A stretch of DNA of 64,000 nt, taken from Paraprevotella sp. Lineage in GTDB: Bacteria > Bacteroidota > Bacteroidia > Bacteroidales > Bacteroidaceae. Both the position numbers and the translations under genes were made by a program. Each line of letters opens with the position of its first letter. The first letter of the stretch is position 1. The DNA lies in contig JAGBCQ010000018.1 of assembly GCA_017937925.1 (NCBI GenBank), positions 62,001 through 126,000 of the forward strand. Reading direction: 5' to 3'. This document shows positions 38,370 to 47,102 of the stretch, piece after piece. Below the pieces are notes generated by a model. The model was not told the DNA's origin. It made no database searches and worked only from the letters and a program-made list of their open reading frames with translations.

Positions 38370-38885
38370 ATGGAAACGACCATTCAGAAGAAGAACCGTG
38401 AAATAATTGGCGCGACCTATCATAAGATTCGCCATGAAATTTTCTCTATCTTCCGTCAGGCGGGTATTGAAGAGAATATTTGCGAGGACTTGGTTCAGGA
38501 TGTTTTTCTTAAAATACTAGGTCTTGATGTCATCATTGAGGAACAACTAAAAGGGTTGGCCGTATATATTGCCTATCAAAAACGTATTGATTATCTTCGC
38601 CATATTGCGTTTATACGTCGTGCGAAGAATGATTGTTTGTGGCGAATGGAGCAAAGCTACACCAATACAGATGCTGAGGTTAAAGATATATTGCATGTTG
38701 AGATGAGTATTGTTAGTCGTATGTCAGAGCAAGACGCTAAAGTGTATCAATTGATGCGTTTTGAGAATAAGACTGCCGATGAAATCGCACTAAATTGTGG
38801 ATTGTCGAAGCGTGCTGTTGAGTCTCGCATCTATCGTACTCGTCAGCAAGTCCGTGATGCTGTGCGTCGTGCTATTGGTTTTTAA
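38370..38885 (+). CDS. ECF-type RNA polymerase sigma factor
   Basis: A 171-residue protein with sigma-70 region 2 (about 10-80; ICEDLVQDVFLKILG, YIAYQKRIDYLRH) and region 4 (about 110-165; VYQLMRFENKTADEIALNCG then LSKRAVESRIYRTRQQVRDA). The size and the two regions alone are typical of ECF sigma factors, which redirect RNA polymerase to a small regulon. No anti-sigma gene or FecR-like protein lies next to it, unlike many Bacteroidetes ECF/SusC systems. It is 40 bases upstream of a secreted-protein gene and may be co-transcribed with it. ATG 38370 is preferred over ATG 38343 because of the promoter position. Confidence 0.88.
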   Translation: METTIQKKNREIIGATYHKIRHEIFSIFRQAGIEENICEDLVQDVFLKILGLDVIIEEQLKGLAVYIAYQKRIDYLRHIAFIRRAKNDCLWRMEQSYTNTDAEVKDILHVEMSIVSRMSEQDAKVYQLMRFENKTADEIALNCGLSKRAVESRIYRTRQQVRDAVRRAIGF

Positions 38886-38925
38886 TTTACCCTAAATACA
38901 ATACCAAACAAGTTGTCATATAGTC

Positions 38926-40989
38926 ATGAAACAAAAATTATTAAATTTATTTGTACTTGTGCTCCTTTTAGGAAGTGTAAATCTTGCGTGGTCACAAAGT
39001 ACGTACAAATGGGTCGCCAGTGAGTGGTCGCCTGAAGGTGGTTATGAAATTAGTATAAATGCGGAAGACAACCAATTTACGACTACAAAATATAATTGGG
39101 GTTGCTGTTCTGTAGTCAATAGTTCGGCGTATAAATTGCCCAAGCGCCAGACATTCCTTGTGGTGAAGGGTGAAAATATTACAAGCGATTCAAACAATCC
39201 CAAACTTTCAACCTTTAATGGTGCAGCAGTGGACATGAAAATGAATGTTGTAGGTACGACTTTAGCGTACTATGACATTACAGATTACTTGCCCTCAGAG
39301 ACTGATTTCTTTGGGAATGTTTCTATCGATGGTCAAACAAAAATCTATATCGACGAGCCTGCGGAAGGAAGCACTACTATCACAAGCATAGAATTGGTAG
39401 CTGCCGATTTATTGGATGCAGCGTCAATAATGGATACTGACATTGAACTATTAGGAGGCTCACCTGTTAAGTATGGTGATGATATTGCTACAGATAGAAG
39501 TCTGGCAGCCACCGACGGAGAGTTTAAGAAAACGCTCACTTTTACGCAAGCAACAGCGAATGGCGATATGGGTATTAGAATTAAGAATATCAATCAGCAA
39601 TTGAACTCCAGCGATATGTTTCTTGTTATTGAAAGTGACAATAATGCCTTGAATACAAATAGTCGTATCAAACTCCGTAACTTGACTGCCGGCGGAACTA
39701 AATATGAAAACAACACCGGAGGCTGTTATGTAAAAGGAAAAGAAGTGAGTCCGGGTCATTATTTGGATATTCACAGTTTTTATAAAGGCTCAGATAATTC
39801 AAGTACTTTATTGAATAGATGGGCTACTACACCTACGATGGATATCACAGAAGCTACACTTTATATCAATAACAGTAATGGGACAACAGTAAATATCTAT
39901 CGTTTGGGTCTCTACAACCTCAGTGAGATTATGCAGATGTATGGTTTGTCCGGAGAAAAGTGGTGGTACACGATGACGAATGAGGGCAGGCTCGATGTCG
40001 AGATACATGGTAACGCTATAGTAAATGAGATTAAGGTAAATGGTAGTTATGGTACGGCAAATACCAATACCACTGCATACGCTGCTCAAATGATTCGTAG
40101 TATGGGTGTACTGCCAGCGAATTATACTAAAATAAATTTGCGTAGTAAGTTCTCGTTTAAGACCGACGAAACCCCATGTGACGAAGATGTCTTTGTTGAT
40201 ATGCCGTCAACGATAACAACAATAGAGTTGGATGACGAAGTTTCTTATTTGCCAACGGCGAATACCAATATCTATTATAACAATCAGAAGTATTTTGCTT
40301 TCAAGGAAAATTCAATAGAAGTGCCAACTCAAAACGGAACAAGTAATGGTAATTGGACTTCATTGACCCGAACATTCAAGGCAGGTTACAACTCTCTATG
40401 TGTGCCGTTTAATAAGCTGCAGGTTACCAAACTACCCGCAGGACTAACGGTTTACAAACTCAGTGCTTACAATAGTAGTACAGGCGAAGTGACTTTTACG
40501 AAAGTGACTGAGAATGAGAGTGCTAATACAAAGAATGTGCCATACATTGTTCATGCAGAAAAGGCGGGAACATACGTTCTTCTTGGTCGTGATCCGGAAA
40601 AAGATTTTACTTCTTCATATTACAAAGCACAGCAAGGCGATTTGAATTTTGTCGGTTCTTACGTTAATAAGGTTCCCGATGGAGATTATGCAAGCACCAT
40701 CAACTACGGTATTACTGCGGATGCTGCAAGACTTGCCCGGATGGGTGCGGAGACAAAAACGGCGTTGTATCGAGCTTTCATTGCAGTTCCTGCAAGTGCC
40801 AATGTTGCGCCCCTTGTCTTGTCGTTCAGCGATGATGACATCACAGATATTGTAACTCCTGAGGCTGTAGATGGTCTGGGCATGATGGGTGATGACAAAG
40901 TGTACAACCTGAGCGGAGTGCAAATGCAGGAAGGCAACTTGCCTCGTGGCATTTATGTGAAGAATGGACGTAAGTTTATTATAAAATAA
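38926..40989 (+). CDS. Secreted protein of unknown function with T9SS-like tail
   Basis: A 687-residue protein with a signal peptide (MKQKLLNLFVLVLLLGSVNLAWSQ). It is rich in beta structure, Thr and Asn and shows no catalytic motif. Residues about 480-600 (LTRTFKAGYNSLCVPFNKLQVTKLP..., KNVPYIVHAEKAGTYVLLGRD) match a segment common in Bacteroidales surface proteins just before the tail. The C-terminus, KVYNLSGVQMQEGNLPRGIYVKNGRKFIIK split by a short linker, is the sorting-like tail. It lies between the sigma-factor gene and a 61-residue peptide gene, 14 bases before the latter. Confidence 0.72.
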   Translation: MKQKLLNLFVLVLLLGSVNLAWSQSTYKWVASEWSPEGGYEISINAEDNQFTTTKYNWGCCSVVNSSAYKLPKRQTFLVVKGENITSDSNNPKLSTFNGAAVDMKMNVVGTTLAYYDITDYLPSETDFFGNVSIDGQTKIYIDEPAEGSTTITSIELVAADLLDAASIMDTDIELLGGSPVKYGDDIATDRSLAATDGEFKKTLTFTQATANGDMGIRIKNINQQLNSSDMFLVIESDNNALNTNSRIKLRNLTAGGTKYENNTGGCYVKGKEVSPGHYLDIHSFYKGSDNSSTLLNRWATTPTMDITEATLYINNSNGTTVNIYRLGLYNLSEIMQMYGLSGEKWWYTMTNEGRLDVEIHGNAIVNEIKVNGSYGTANTNTTAYAAQMIRSMGVLPANYTKINLRSKFSFKTDETPCDEDVFVDMPSTITTIELDDEVSYLPTANTNIYYNNQKYFAFKENSIEVPTQNGTSNGNWTSLTRTFKAGYNSLCVPFNKLQVTKLPAGLTVYKLSAYNSSTGEVTFTKVTENESANTKNVPYIVHAEKAGTYVLLGRDPEKDFTSSYYKAQQGDLNFVGSYVNKVPDGDYASTINYGITADAARLARMGAETKTALYRAFIAVPASANVAPLVLSFSDDDITDIVTPEAVDGLGMMGDDKVYNLSGVQMQEGNLPRGIYVKNGRKFIIK

Positions 40990-41003
40990 AGGAGAACGAA
41001 GAT

Positions 41004-41189
41004 ATGAAAAAAATATATAAAAGTCCGTGTATATTGATTGTTGAAACAAATGCTCAACAGATGCTTTGTGGTTCAACATTTACCCAAAGTGGTGATGACC
41101 TAAAGGTTAACATTGGCAACGATGAAGGCTACTTTGGCGAAGACAATACCATCAATGTCAATTCGTTTAATTGGGATATGGACTTCTAG
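41004..41189 (+). CDS. Small peptide of 61 residues, unknown function
   Basis: The frame starts at ATG 41004 after AAAGGAGAACG, one of the few Shine-Dalgarno-like sites in the window, and ends TAG 41187-41189. The peptide opens MKKIYKSPCILIVETNAQQM and continues LCGS, then has an acidic, Gly/Asn-rich tail ending FNWDMDF. Short Bacteroidales proteins with the pattern MKK-Y-x-P...LLxGS are common downstream of secreted-protein genes but unassigned. There is no signal peptide. The LCGS break between a leader-like half and a polar tail recalls precursors cut after a Gly-containing motif, but no maturase or peptidase gene lies nearby. Confidence 0.7.
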   Translation: MKKIYKSPCILIVETNAQQMLCGSTFTQSGDDLKVNIGNDEGYFGEDNTINVNSFNWDMDF

Positions 41190-41230
41190 TAGAATTCATA
41201 CGATGAGAGGTTAGGTTAATAAAGTTTTCG

Positions 41231-41258
41231 GGGCTGTTGCTTATATAAGTGGCAGCCC
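41231..41258. other. Long perfect hairpin without T-run
   Basis: GGGCTGTTGCTTA pairs with TAAGTGGCAGCCC (13 pairs including three wobbles) around a minimal TA loop. No T-run follows on either strand, so it is not a typical terminator. It lies 42 bases after the small-peptide gene and could block exonucleases or act as a structured 3' end. Confidence 0.55.
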
Positions 41259-41316
41259 TGATTGTATAAACCGCCTTGATTGTTGCTCGCACACAAGAAG
41301 ATAATCATAGAGGAAA

Positions 41317-41432
41317 AACAACCGGCGTCCGTACGGATATAATATCTTGTACGGGCATTTTTGTTTTTACTTGCCTTAGGTCTTGTCGTGTAGCTATAGG
41401 CACACGCATGTGACACGAATGTGTAACGACAA
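41317..41432 (+). repeat. Composite intergenic repeat, copy 2 (one 22-bp unit)
   Basis: This matches copy 1 (4550-4709) from AACAAC through the terminator hairpin, the TTTTTGTTTTTA spacer, TTGTCGTGTAGC (41383-41394) and the closing AACGACAA (41425-41432). Only one internal 22-bp unit is present (41403-41424). The length is 116 bp against 160 bp in copy 1, a difference of 44 bp or exactly two units. Confidence 0.85.
41327..41369 (+). terminator. Terminator-like hairpin inside repeat copy 2
   Basis: GTCCGTAC pairs with GTACGGGC, extended by two wobble pairs, followed by ATTTTTGTTTTT. It is the decayed counterpart of the 4558 terminator and probably ends transcription from the sigma factor/small-peptide genes. 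Confidence 0.65.
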
Positions 41433-41455
41433 AAAAGTAATTACATGAGAATGAT

Positions 41456-42508
41456 TTAATAGTATTCTAACGCTCTAAGTGTCATAATGTCGTCGTTGGA
41501 ATGGTTGAGGCTTACATGTTCGTTCCATGTAAAACGGCCCTCATACCAATTGCCGTGAGCGTCAATTCGTGGGTATAGGTAGAGTTCGGTGTACGTGTCG
41601 TCTGCATCTGTCCGTGTGATGCTGCTCTGCCATCCATGTTCCTCATAACGATACTCCCAAGTCGAACAATCGCCGTTGGAATGGACAATTTCTCGTTGCG
41701 TGACTTTGTGTGGTAGGGTGGGATGATACTGTCTGTTTTCCGTTTCTATGAGTGTTCCGTATTCGTACCGTTCTGTTTGTGATGCAGTGATCCTTCCGTC
41801 TTCCGAGAATGTATAGACGGTATGTTCTCTGCTCACTTCTCCTTCGCGTTCTGAAGTTTCCGTTACGGTGCAGGATGCAGGTAGTACAGCTCCTTCATTA
41901 TAGGAATAAGTCGTTTCCGTTAGCCAAGTATCACGCCACACATTTGTGACAAGTGTGTATTTTACGTATGTATCTTCGATGTCACAAGTAAATCCGCTTT
42001 GGTCCGATTGTACGGCAGTAAGTCCTTTTACTAGCGTGAAATCCATATTGCCGACTTGAAACGGCAGAGGGATGTAGCGTGAATGTGTCCCGTAACTCAG
42101 GAGGTATGTATTTACTTCTCCGCCGACGCTGGTTATAGTGGCTTTAGACATATTCCCGTTGGGGGCGTATTCGTATCCGAATTGGTTGATTTCAACCCCA
42201 ATCCATCGTTTATTTGGCTGTTTGTAAATACCATTCTCCAAACTTAAACCCGTAGGGTCGTAGAAAGAAATGTTGCCGTCCGCAGTGAATTGGGTAAGGC
42301 ATATTCCTGAGGTCTCCCATTCGCCGTCGATACTGATGTAAGTTCTCTCTTCTATCTGTCGGATGTTCCCTTTCAATCCTAAAAAATAACTGTGAGGTTG
42401 TTCAAGGTATGGCTTGGTGGGTGTCTCCGGTGTGTATGGCGGCTCCTCCGAGTTGCATCCATAAAGAGCCAGTACAGAGAAACAAAGTATGACGGCTGAT
42501 AATTTCAT
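41456..42508 (-). CDS. Lipoprotein of unknown function
   Basis: A 350-residue lipoprotein with signal sequence MKLSAVILCFSVLALYGC and a Pro-rich linker (EEPPYTPETPTKPYLEQP). The remainder has beta-strand repeats with a YD-repeat flavour: FTADGNISFYDPTG, YEYAPNGNMSKATI, YTFSEDGRITASQTERYEYG, YRYEEHGWQSSI, YPRIDAHGNWYEGRFTW. Similar patterns occur in Bacteroidales lipoproteins related to RHS/YD-repeat folds. No catalytic motif is visible. It is convergent with the small-peptide gene and separated from the eight-gene operon by that operon's terminator, so it is its own unit. I found no clear promoter in 42509-42686. Confidence 0.7.
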   Translation of the reverse strand: MKLSAVILCFSVLALYGCNSEEPPYTPETPTKPYLEQPHSYFLGLKGNIRQIEERTYISIDGEWETSGICLTQFTADGNISFYDPTGLSLENGIYKQPNKRWIGVEINQFGYEYAPNGNMSKATITSVGGEVNTYLLSYGTHSRYIPLPFQVGNMDFTLVKGLTAVQSDQSGFTCDIEDTYVKYTLVTNVWRDTWLTETTYSYNEGAVLPASCTVTETSEREGEVSREHTVYTFSEDGRITASQTERYEYGTLIETENRQYHPTLPHKVTQREIVHSNGDCSTWEYRYEEHGWQSSITRTDADDTYTELYLYPRIDAHGNWYEGRFTWNEHVSLNHSNDDIMTLRALEYY

Positions 42509-42679
42509 GTTTAAATGCTTTTTAAATGCGGTTTAACTGCCGTAAAAATACAAAATAGTCAGTGAATAGGTGTATAAAAGCTTGTTTTTATTTATCGGTT
42601 GTCAGTAGTAAATTAAAGTTACGGGAAGAGGTGAGATGTTGAATATGCGTATTAACTATGAGTTGTGTGTTCGTCAGAT

Positions 42680-42725
42680 AAAAAATATTCCGGACGTGTA
42701 GAGCAAGGCCCCTCACGTCCGGAAT
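42680..42725 (-). terminator. Strong terminator of the eight-gene SusC/SusD-LRR operon
   Basis: On the - strand, ATTCCGGACGTG and CACGTCCGGAAT form a perfect 12-bp stem (42687-42725) with a 15-base loop, followed by a T-rich tail (ATTTTTTAT). It begins 28 bases after the stop of the T9SS-tagged gene. Confidence 0.92.
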
Positions 42726-42752
42726 GATGTTTATGCTATGGTTATTTTATCC

Positions 42753-45494
42753 TTATTTTACGATTAACTTCGCAGTTTCAACCGAGTTGCCGTTGCTAAC
42801 GGTTACTAAATAAATACCGCCGGTTGTATTCAATGTTACGTTGGTTACGTTAGAACTGATGCTTGCGTTGTAAACAACCTTACCTGTCAAAGTGGTAACA
42901 GTTATCTTCGCACCATTTTCTACGGTTGGGACATTGACGTAGAAAGTGCCGTCGGTAGGATTCGGATATACAATCATACTGTTTTCAGCGTTGATATCGT
43001 TGATAGACTCTCCACCGTCTAAAGTGATGTCCCACCAATGCAAGTTCTTTTGGTAACTAGTTTTGATATATACTATGCGGTCTGTTTCTCCGGCAGCAAA
43101 AGTGTAGGTTTTACCACACATTTGGTTGTTAGCGTTCTTGTTGTTCGTCTGAGTGAAGTCGCCTTTGTATGCGCTCATGGTTGTAGTTTCGTCAGAGTAG
43201 AACGCTAAGCTACCGTATGAAGGGGTGATGTCGCTTCCGATGTTGAAGATGCACTCTGTTCCTGCCGGGATGGTATAAGCGTACCAAGTGTCGTAAGCGT
43301 CATCCGTGTTCGGTAAGTAGTAAGTGGTTCCTGCTACTGCTTGAATCGGACTGCCGAAATATTCACCGGGACGTGCTTCTGCGAACGAAGCGATGATGTA
43401 ACGGTTGGTTCCCGCAGTCTCGCCCGGGTCGGAACTGATGGTTACGCATACGAAGAACGGAGTACCTTGTTCAACGTAAATTTTGCTTACCTTATAACCT
43501 GCCATGTACGCATCGCTATAGCTGTTGTCAGTAGCGGAATTTACCAAATCGGCAGTACATTCGGCTGTCATTGTTTTCATGGTAGAGCCACGACCGATTT
43601 TTGATTTGATGGTATAGAAACCGCTCTTGTCGGCGGTATAAGTGTACCAAACGGTCAAGTCAGGTGTATTAGGAATCTCTATTTCCTCGCCTAAGTTTTC
43701 AATGGCAATAGCCGTTTCACAGTTTGAACCGGTTGTTGCAGCCTCGAAACGGGATGTTACTATAGCATCTGCCCCATCATTAGCAAACGAACTGATTTCA
43801 ATAATGTAGGTCTCGCCTTTAGTCACAGGAATACGGTAAGATAAGCCTAAGTCGCCGTTATTTTCGTCTTCATATTCGTTGCGGACATAATCAATTGCTC
43901 TGCCTTCGCAGTCGTTGCGGAACACTACACTCCAGAAGTATTCAACCCAGTTGGCGCAAGTGGTTTCAAAAATAGCAGTTCCACTCTCTTCGGCAACGAA
44001 ACGGCGGTAGTTGATAACATCATCACCACGGTCTGCAATAACAACGTTTTCGCCTAGTACGAAGTCGATAGGACGGTCGCAGTAGTCTCCGTCAACGAGT
44101 TCTTTTTCACTGATGGTGATAGTATTGGTTTCTGTGTTATTGGTAGTGATACAGAAGAAGAATGTTTGTCCTTCATTGACACGATAAGTATCTGTACCGT
44201 TGTAGTTGTTTGTGTCATCACAATTGAAACTGATGTACTTTAATGTTCCGGTAGAAGTGATGGTCATTTCAGCGTCTTTGGTAGCTGTGTAGCTGAACCA
44301 TTGGTCGCGTGCCAACCCTTTGAATTGATTCTCGCCCAATTGGATAGGTGTTGCCATGTTACAACTTTCTCCTTCTTTGGGCTCGCGGAGTGACAAGGTC
44401 AGTCCATTGTCCGGAGTACCATTGGTTACTTGTACGTTGAAGTATAGGTATTCTGCTGTTTCAAGTCTTACCGGATTGATATCCTTGTAGAACGTTTCAC
44501 TCGTACCAATGATGACATCGCTAGTCAACCATTCGTTGGTAACGTTGCAGTTGTTCCAATATTCAATATTGCCTTCCCAACCTGCAGTTGATACGATTTC
44601 CATGAAGTTGGTAGTACCCAACTCGCTGACATTCATCTTGAACCAGTTGTTTCCTTTGACGAGTGAGAGGTTAGCCGGGAATTCTGTAATCTCTACCGGG
44701 AAAGCACAGTTCTCTCCGAGGCGGTCGCTCGTAATTCTCAATGAAACATTGGTAGGACGAGTCACAGGAATCATCAGGATGTAAGCCTTACCGTTTTCGA
44801 TAGCGAACTCATGGTCGTCGGTCATACTGGCTTGTACGGCATATTTCATTTCTTGTGAACCATAGAGTTCTTCTTCGATGTAATATACAAGGTATTCGCT
44901 TGTCATTACGCTGACAACGCCATCGGTAGGAGCTTCGAAACGTGCAAAAGTAGCATGACTGAAGTCAGCCAAGTAGTCCACGTCATGGTTGGCATAAACA
45001 GGGAAACTTACGGTTTTGCTTATGTTCATATTGATGGGGTTTTCCCAAGTGTCTCCGCCATAGTTGCTTGCGTAAACAGAACTCTTCATTATGAATGAGG
45101 TAGAAGTCACTGCGTCCTCTCCTTCAAAAACTTCGTCAGCAGTCAGCGTGAAGCGTATCTCGTCGCCGCTGAATACTGCGATGGTCGCAAAAATACCGGC
45201 ACCATTGTCATAAGGTTCAGCAGTATCAAATGGAGCATCTGCGTCGTATGCGCCGTCATGATACCATCCGCCACTGATGCTGATACCTAGGTTGGTAGAA
45301 GCCGTTGTTGCCATGATATACAACTTTCCTTGTTCGGTAGCTGTATAGCTGAAAGTTTTGCTTTCGCCTGCATTCAATGTTACGGACAAATCTGTTCCGT
45401 CCCATGTCGTGATGCTTTCATTCGCGTCTTGTGCGTTGATGGTGGCAGTCATACCAAACAATAACGACAAGAGCAAAAAGTAAAATTTTCTCAT
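42753..45494 (-). CDS. Secreted protein with PPC-like repeats and T9SS type A sorting domain
   Basis: A 913-residue protein with a signal peptide (MRKFYFLLLSLLFGMTATINAQ). It holds about five or six modules of roughly 115-130 residues, each opening with a G-x-x-C-x-x-A/P-I-type segment (GENCAFPVEI, GESCNMATPIQLG, GDYCDRPIDFVLG, GSNCETAIAIENLG) and then W-F/Y-x-Y-T-A (DQWFSYTATKDAE, TVWYTYTADKSG), like pre-peptidase C-terminal (PPC) domains. The last 75 residues (MIVYPNPTDGTFYVNVPTVE ... GGIYLVTVSNG ... AKLIVK) are a textbook type A sorting domain, directing the protein through the type IX secretion system. No protease domain is attached. The start is the ATG at 45494, where the signal peptide begins, not the upstream in-frame codon. 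Confidence 0.85.
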   Translation of the reverse strand: MRKFYFLLLSLLFGMTATINAQDANESITTWDGTDLSVTLNAGESKTFSYTATEQGKLYIMATTASTNLGISISGGWYHDGAYDADAPFDTAEPYDNGAGIFATIAVFSGDEIRFTLTADEVFEGEDAVTSTSFIMKSSVYASNYGGDTWENPINMNISKTVSFPVYANHDVDYLADFSHATFARFEAPTDGVVSVMTSEYLVYYIEEELYGSQEMKYAVQASMTDDHEFAIENGKAYILMIPVTRPTNVSLRITSDRLGENCAFPVEITEFPANLSLVKGNNWFKMNVSELGTTNFMEIVSTAGWEGNIEYWNNCNVTNEWLTSDVIIGTSETFYKDINPVRLETAEYLYFNVQVTNGTPDNGLTLSLREPKEGESCNMATPIQLGENQFKGLARDQWFSYTATKDAEMTITSTGTLKYISFNCDDTNNYNGTDTYRVNEGQTFFFCITTNNTETNTITISEKELVDGDYCDRPIDFVLGENVVIADRGDDVINYRRFVAEESGTAIFETTCANWVEYFWSVVFRNDCEGRAIDYVRNEYEDENNGDLGLSYRIPVTKGETYIIEISSFANDGADAIVTSRFEAATTGSNCETAIAIENLGEEIEIPNTPDLTVWYTYTADKSGFYTIKSKIGRGSTMKTMTAECTADLVNSATDNSYSDAYMAGYKVSKIYVEQGTPFFVCVTISSDPGETAGTNRYIIASFAEARPGEYFGSPIQAVAGTTYYLPNTDDAYDTWYAYTIPAGTECIFNIGSDITPSYGSLAFYSDETTTMSAYKGDFTQTNNKNANNQMCGKTYTFAAGETDRIVYIKTSYQKNLHWWDITLDGGESINDINAENSMIVYPNPTDGTFYVNVPTVENGAKITVTTLTGKVVYNASISSNVTNVTLNTTGGIYLVTVSNGNSVETAKLIVK

Positions 45495-45544
45495 TTGTTG
45501 TTTTAGTTTTTGGTTAATAAAATATGAATAAATTTGTTCTCTAT

Positions 45545-47071
45545 TTAGTTCCAACTACCGTCTGTGTTAATAGACGGCAACATAATTTCATCGTAATGCT
45601 CTTGAGTGAGGAAGAAATGGTTGGGAGAGAGGTTGGGCAATCCGCTGATGTCCACATCCGCATCCGTGAGTCCGCAATCTATCAAACTAAGATAACCTAA
45701 ATTCTTATTTTCAATCTTCGGGAACCCGGTCAGAGGATTCCTGTTAAGGACCAATGTATGAAGGTCTGTCATTTTCTCCAACTCTTCTTTGGTAACGTGG
45801 GTTATTTGGTTGTCTTTCATGGAAAGCATATTGATTTCCGGTCGTAGAATGACTGGCGGAATTTGAGTGAACGAACAACCGTCAAGGATAAGACCTCTTA
45901 TGGATTTCTGAGTATATCCACCTCCCTCGTATGGAACTTTCGTATCGGCAAGCGACGCCGGTAGAGAGTTAAGGTTTTTGTTATTAGAGAAGTCCAAAAC
46001 GGACATACGATAGAGGTTGTTAAAGACATCCGGTAAACTACTGATTTCCGAACCGGTAATAATGAGGTTACTCAGTTTGTTCCAATTCTTGATGCTCTCA
46101 GGAATTTCACGAATCTTCTCGTTGACCATCACGAAATGGTACATATTTTTGTTGCTTGTCAGCACCTCCGGAAACTCCGTGAATTGGTTGTTCAGCAAAT
46201 AGACATTGATAAGTTGCTTCATATCTGCGACAGCTTCCGGAAGTTCCGAAAGTTGGGTGTTTTCAATGTGTAATGTGATGATATTTGTATAGCGCAATTC
46301 ATCCGGCAATTCTTCAAGGTCGCAGTTGCGAATGGTCAAGTTGACCAATGACGACATGTTACCAATGACGGAAGGTAGTTTCTTCATGTGTTTGAACTCT
46401 GTAAGAGCCATGTTTACCCATTCGCCTTCTTTGTTGTAGTTGTATTTAGGTTCTCCGTCTATGATGATACCATTAACGGTGGTAGGGTCGCCGTAGTCGT
46501 CAATGGCAAATTCCAATCCAGCCCAACTATCATCAATAGTACCGCTTTCAAAGTCCCAACTTTCGGGCCATTTGCTCTTGTCTTCTCCCAACACTTCCAA
46601 ACAAAGGGCGTATAAGGAGTTATAGTAGTTGTCCATTGAAATCATTTGTTTTATTTTTACAGGCAATTCGTAAGAAGTCTGCTCTTGGGCTTTAATTTCA
46701 AAGTCGTTGTTTTTCTCAACTTCTATGTCCAATACGTCTATCAGGTTGCCGTCCGGGTCGAAGACGCGGTATGAAACCAACTTATACATGCCGGCTTCTA
46801 ATGCTATATATGGAGTGCTTACGATATTCTCATCTCCTTCCAGCGGTTGACTGGGGAGAGTCTGTTTGACTCCATTCTTTTCTATCGTAACAATTACGCT
46901 GCGCAGTTCTGACAAATCGGTTATGGTATAAGTCTTTTGCATTGTGAATTGGAAACGAATTTCTCCTTGCGTAGGTGACAAGGCATCGTTATCATCATCG
47001 CATGAACAAACGAAAGTGATGGTTGGCAGTAGGACTGCGAGCATCAGCAAATATGTTTTTATTCGATTCAT
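45545..47071 (-). CDS. Leucine-rich-repeat lipoprotein (third LRR gene of the operon)
   Basis: A 508-residue lipoprotein (MNRIKTYLLMLAVLLPTITFVCSC). Residues about 35-150 form a beta-rich N-terminal domain (GEIRFQFTMQKTY, ALEAGMYKLVSYRVFDPDG) like the DUF4458-type domain of Bacteroides LRR lipoproteins (assignment tentative). From about 225 to 490 there are about ten LRRs of the L-x-x-L-x-L-x-x-N/C-x-L-x-x-L-P type (LVNLTIRNCDLEELPDEL, LINVYLLNNQFTEFPEVL, LHTLVLNRNPLTGFP). LRR solenoids bind protein or peptide ligands. It lies 50 bases upstream of the T9SS-tagged gene. Confidence 0.85.
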   Translation of the reverse strand: MNRIKTYLLMLAVLLPTITFVCSCDDDNDALSPTQGEIRFQFTMQKTYTITDLSELRSVIVTIEKNGVKQTLPSQPLEGDENIVSTPYIALEAGMYKLVSYRVFDPDGNLIDVLDIEVEKNNDFEIKAQEQTSYELPVKIKQMISMDNYYNSLYALCLEVLGEDKSKWPESWDFESGTIDDSWAGLEFAIDDYGDPTTVNGIIIDGEPKYNYNKEGEWVNMALTEFKHMKKLPSVIGNMSSLVNLTIRNCDLEELPDELRYTNIITLHIENTQLSELPEAVADMKQLINVYLLNNQFTEFPEVLTSNKNMYHFVMVNEKIREIPESIKNWNKLSNLIITGSEISSLPDVFNNLYRMSVLDFSNNKNLNSLPASLADTKVPYEGGGYTQKSIRGLILDGCSFTQIPPVILRPEINMLSMKDNQITHVTKEELEKMTDLHTLVLNRNPLTGFPKIENKNLGYLSLIDCGLTDADVDISGLPNLSPNHFFLTQEHYDEIMLPSINTDGSWN

Positions 47072-47102
47072 TGTGAATATGTTTTCTAATATATGAATTC
47101 CT

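Noticed and set aside
41231-41258. Hairpin taken as the terminator of the small-peptide gene
   Set aside because: No T-run follows on either strand; the hairpin at 41327 with a T-run is the better terminator.
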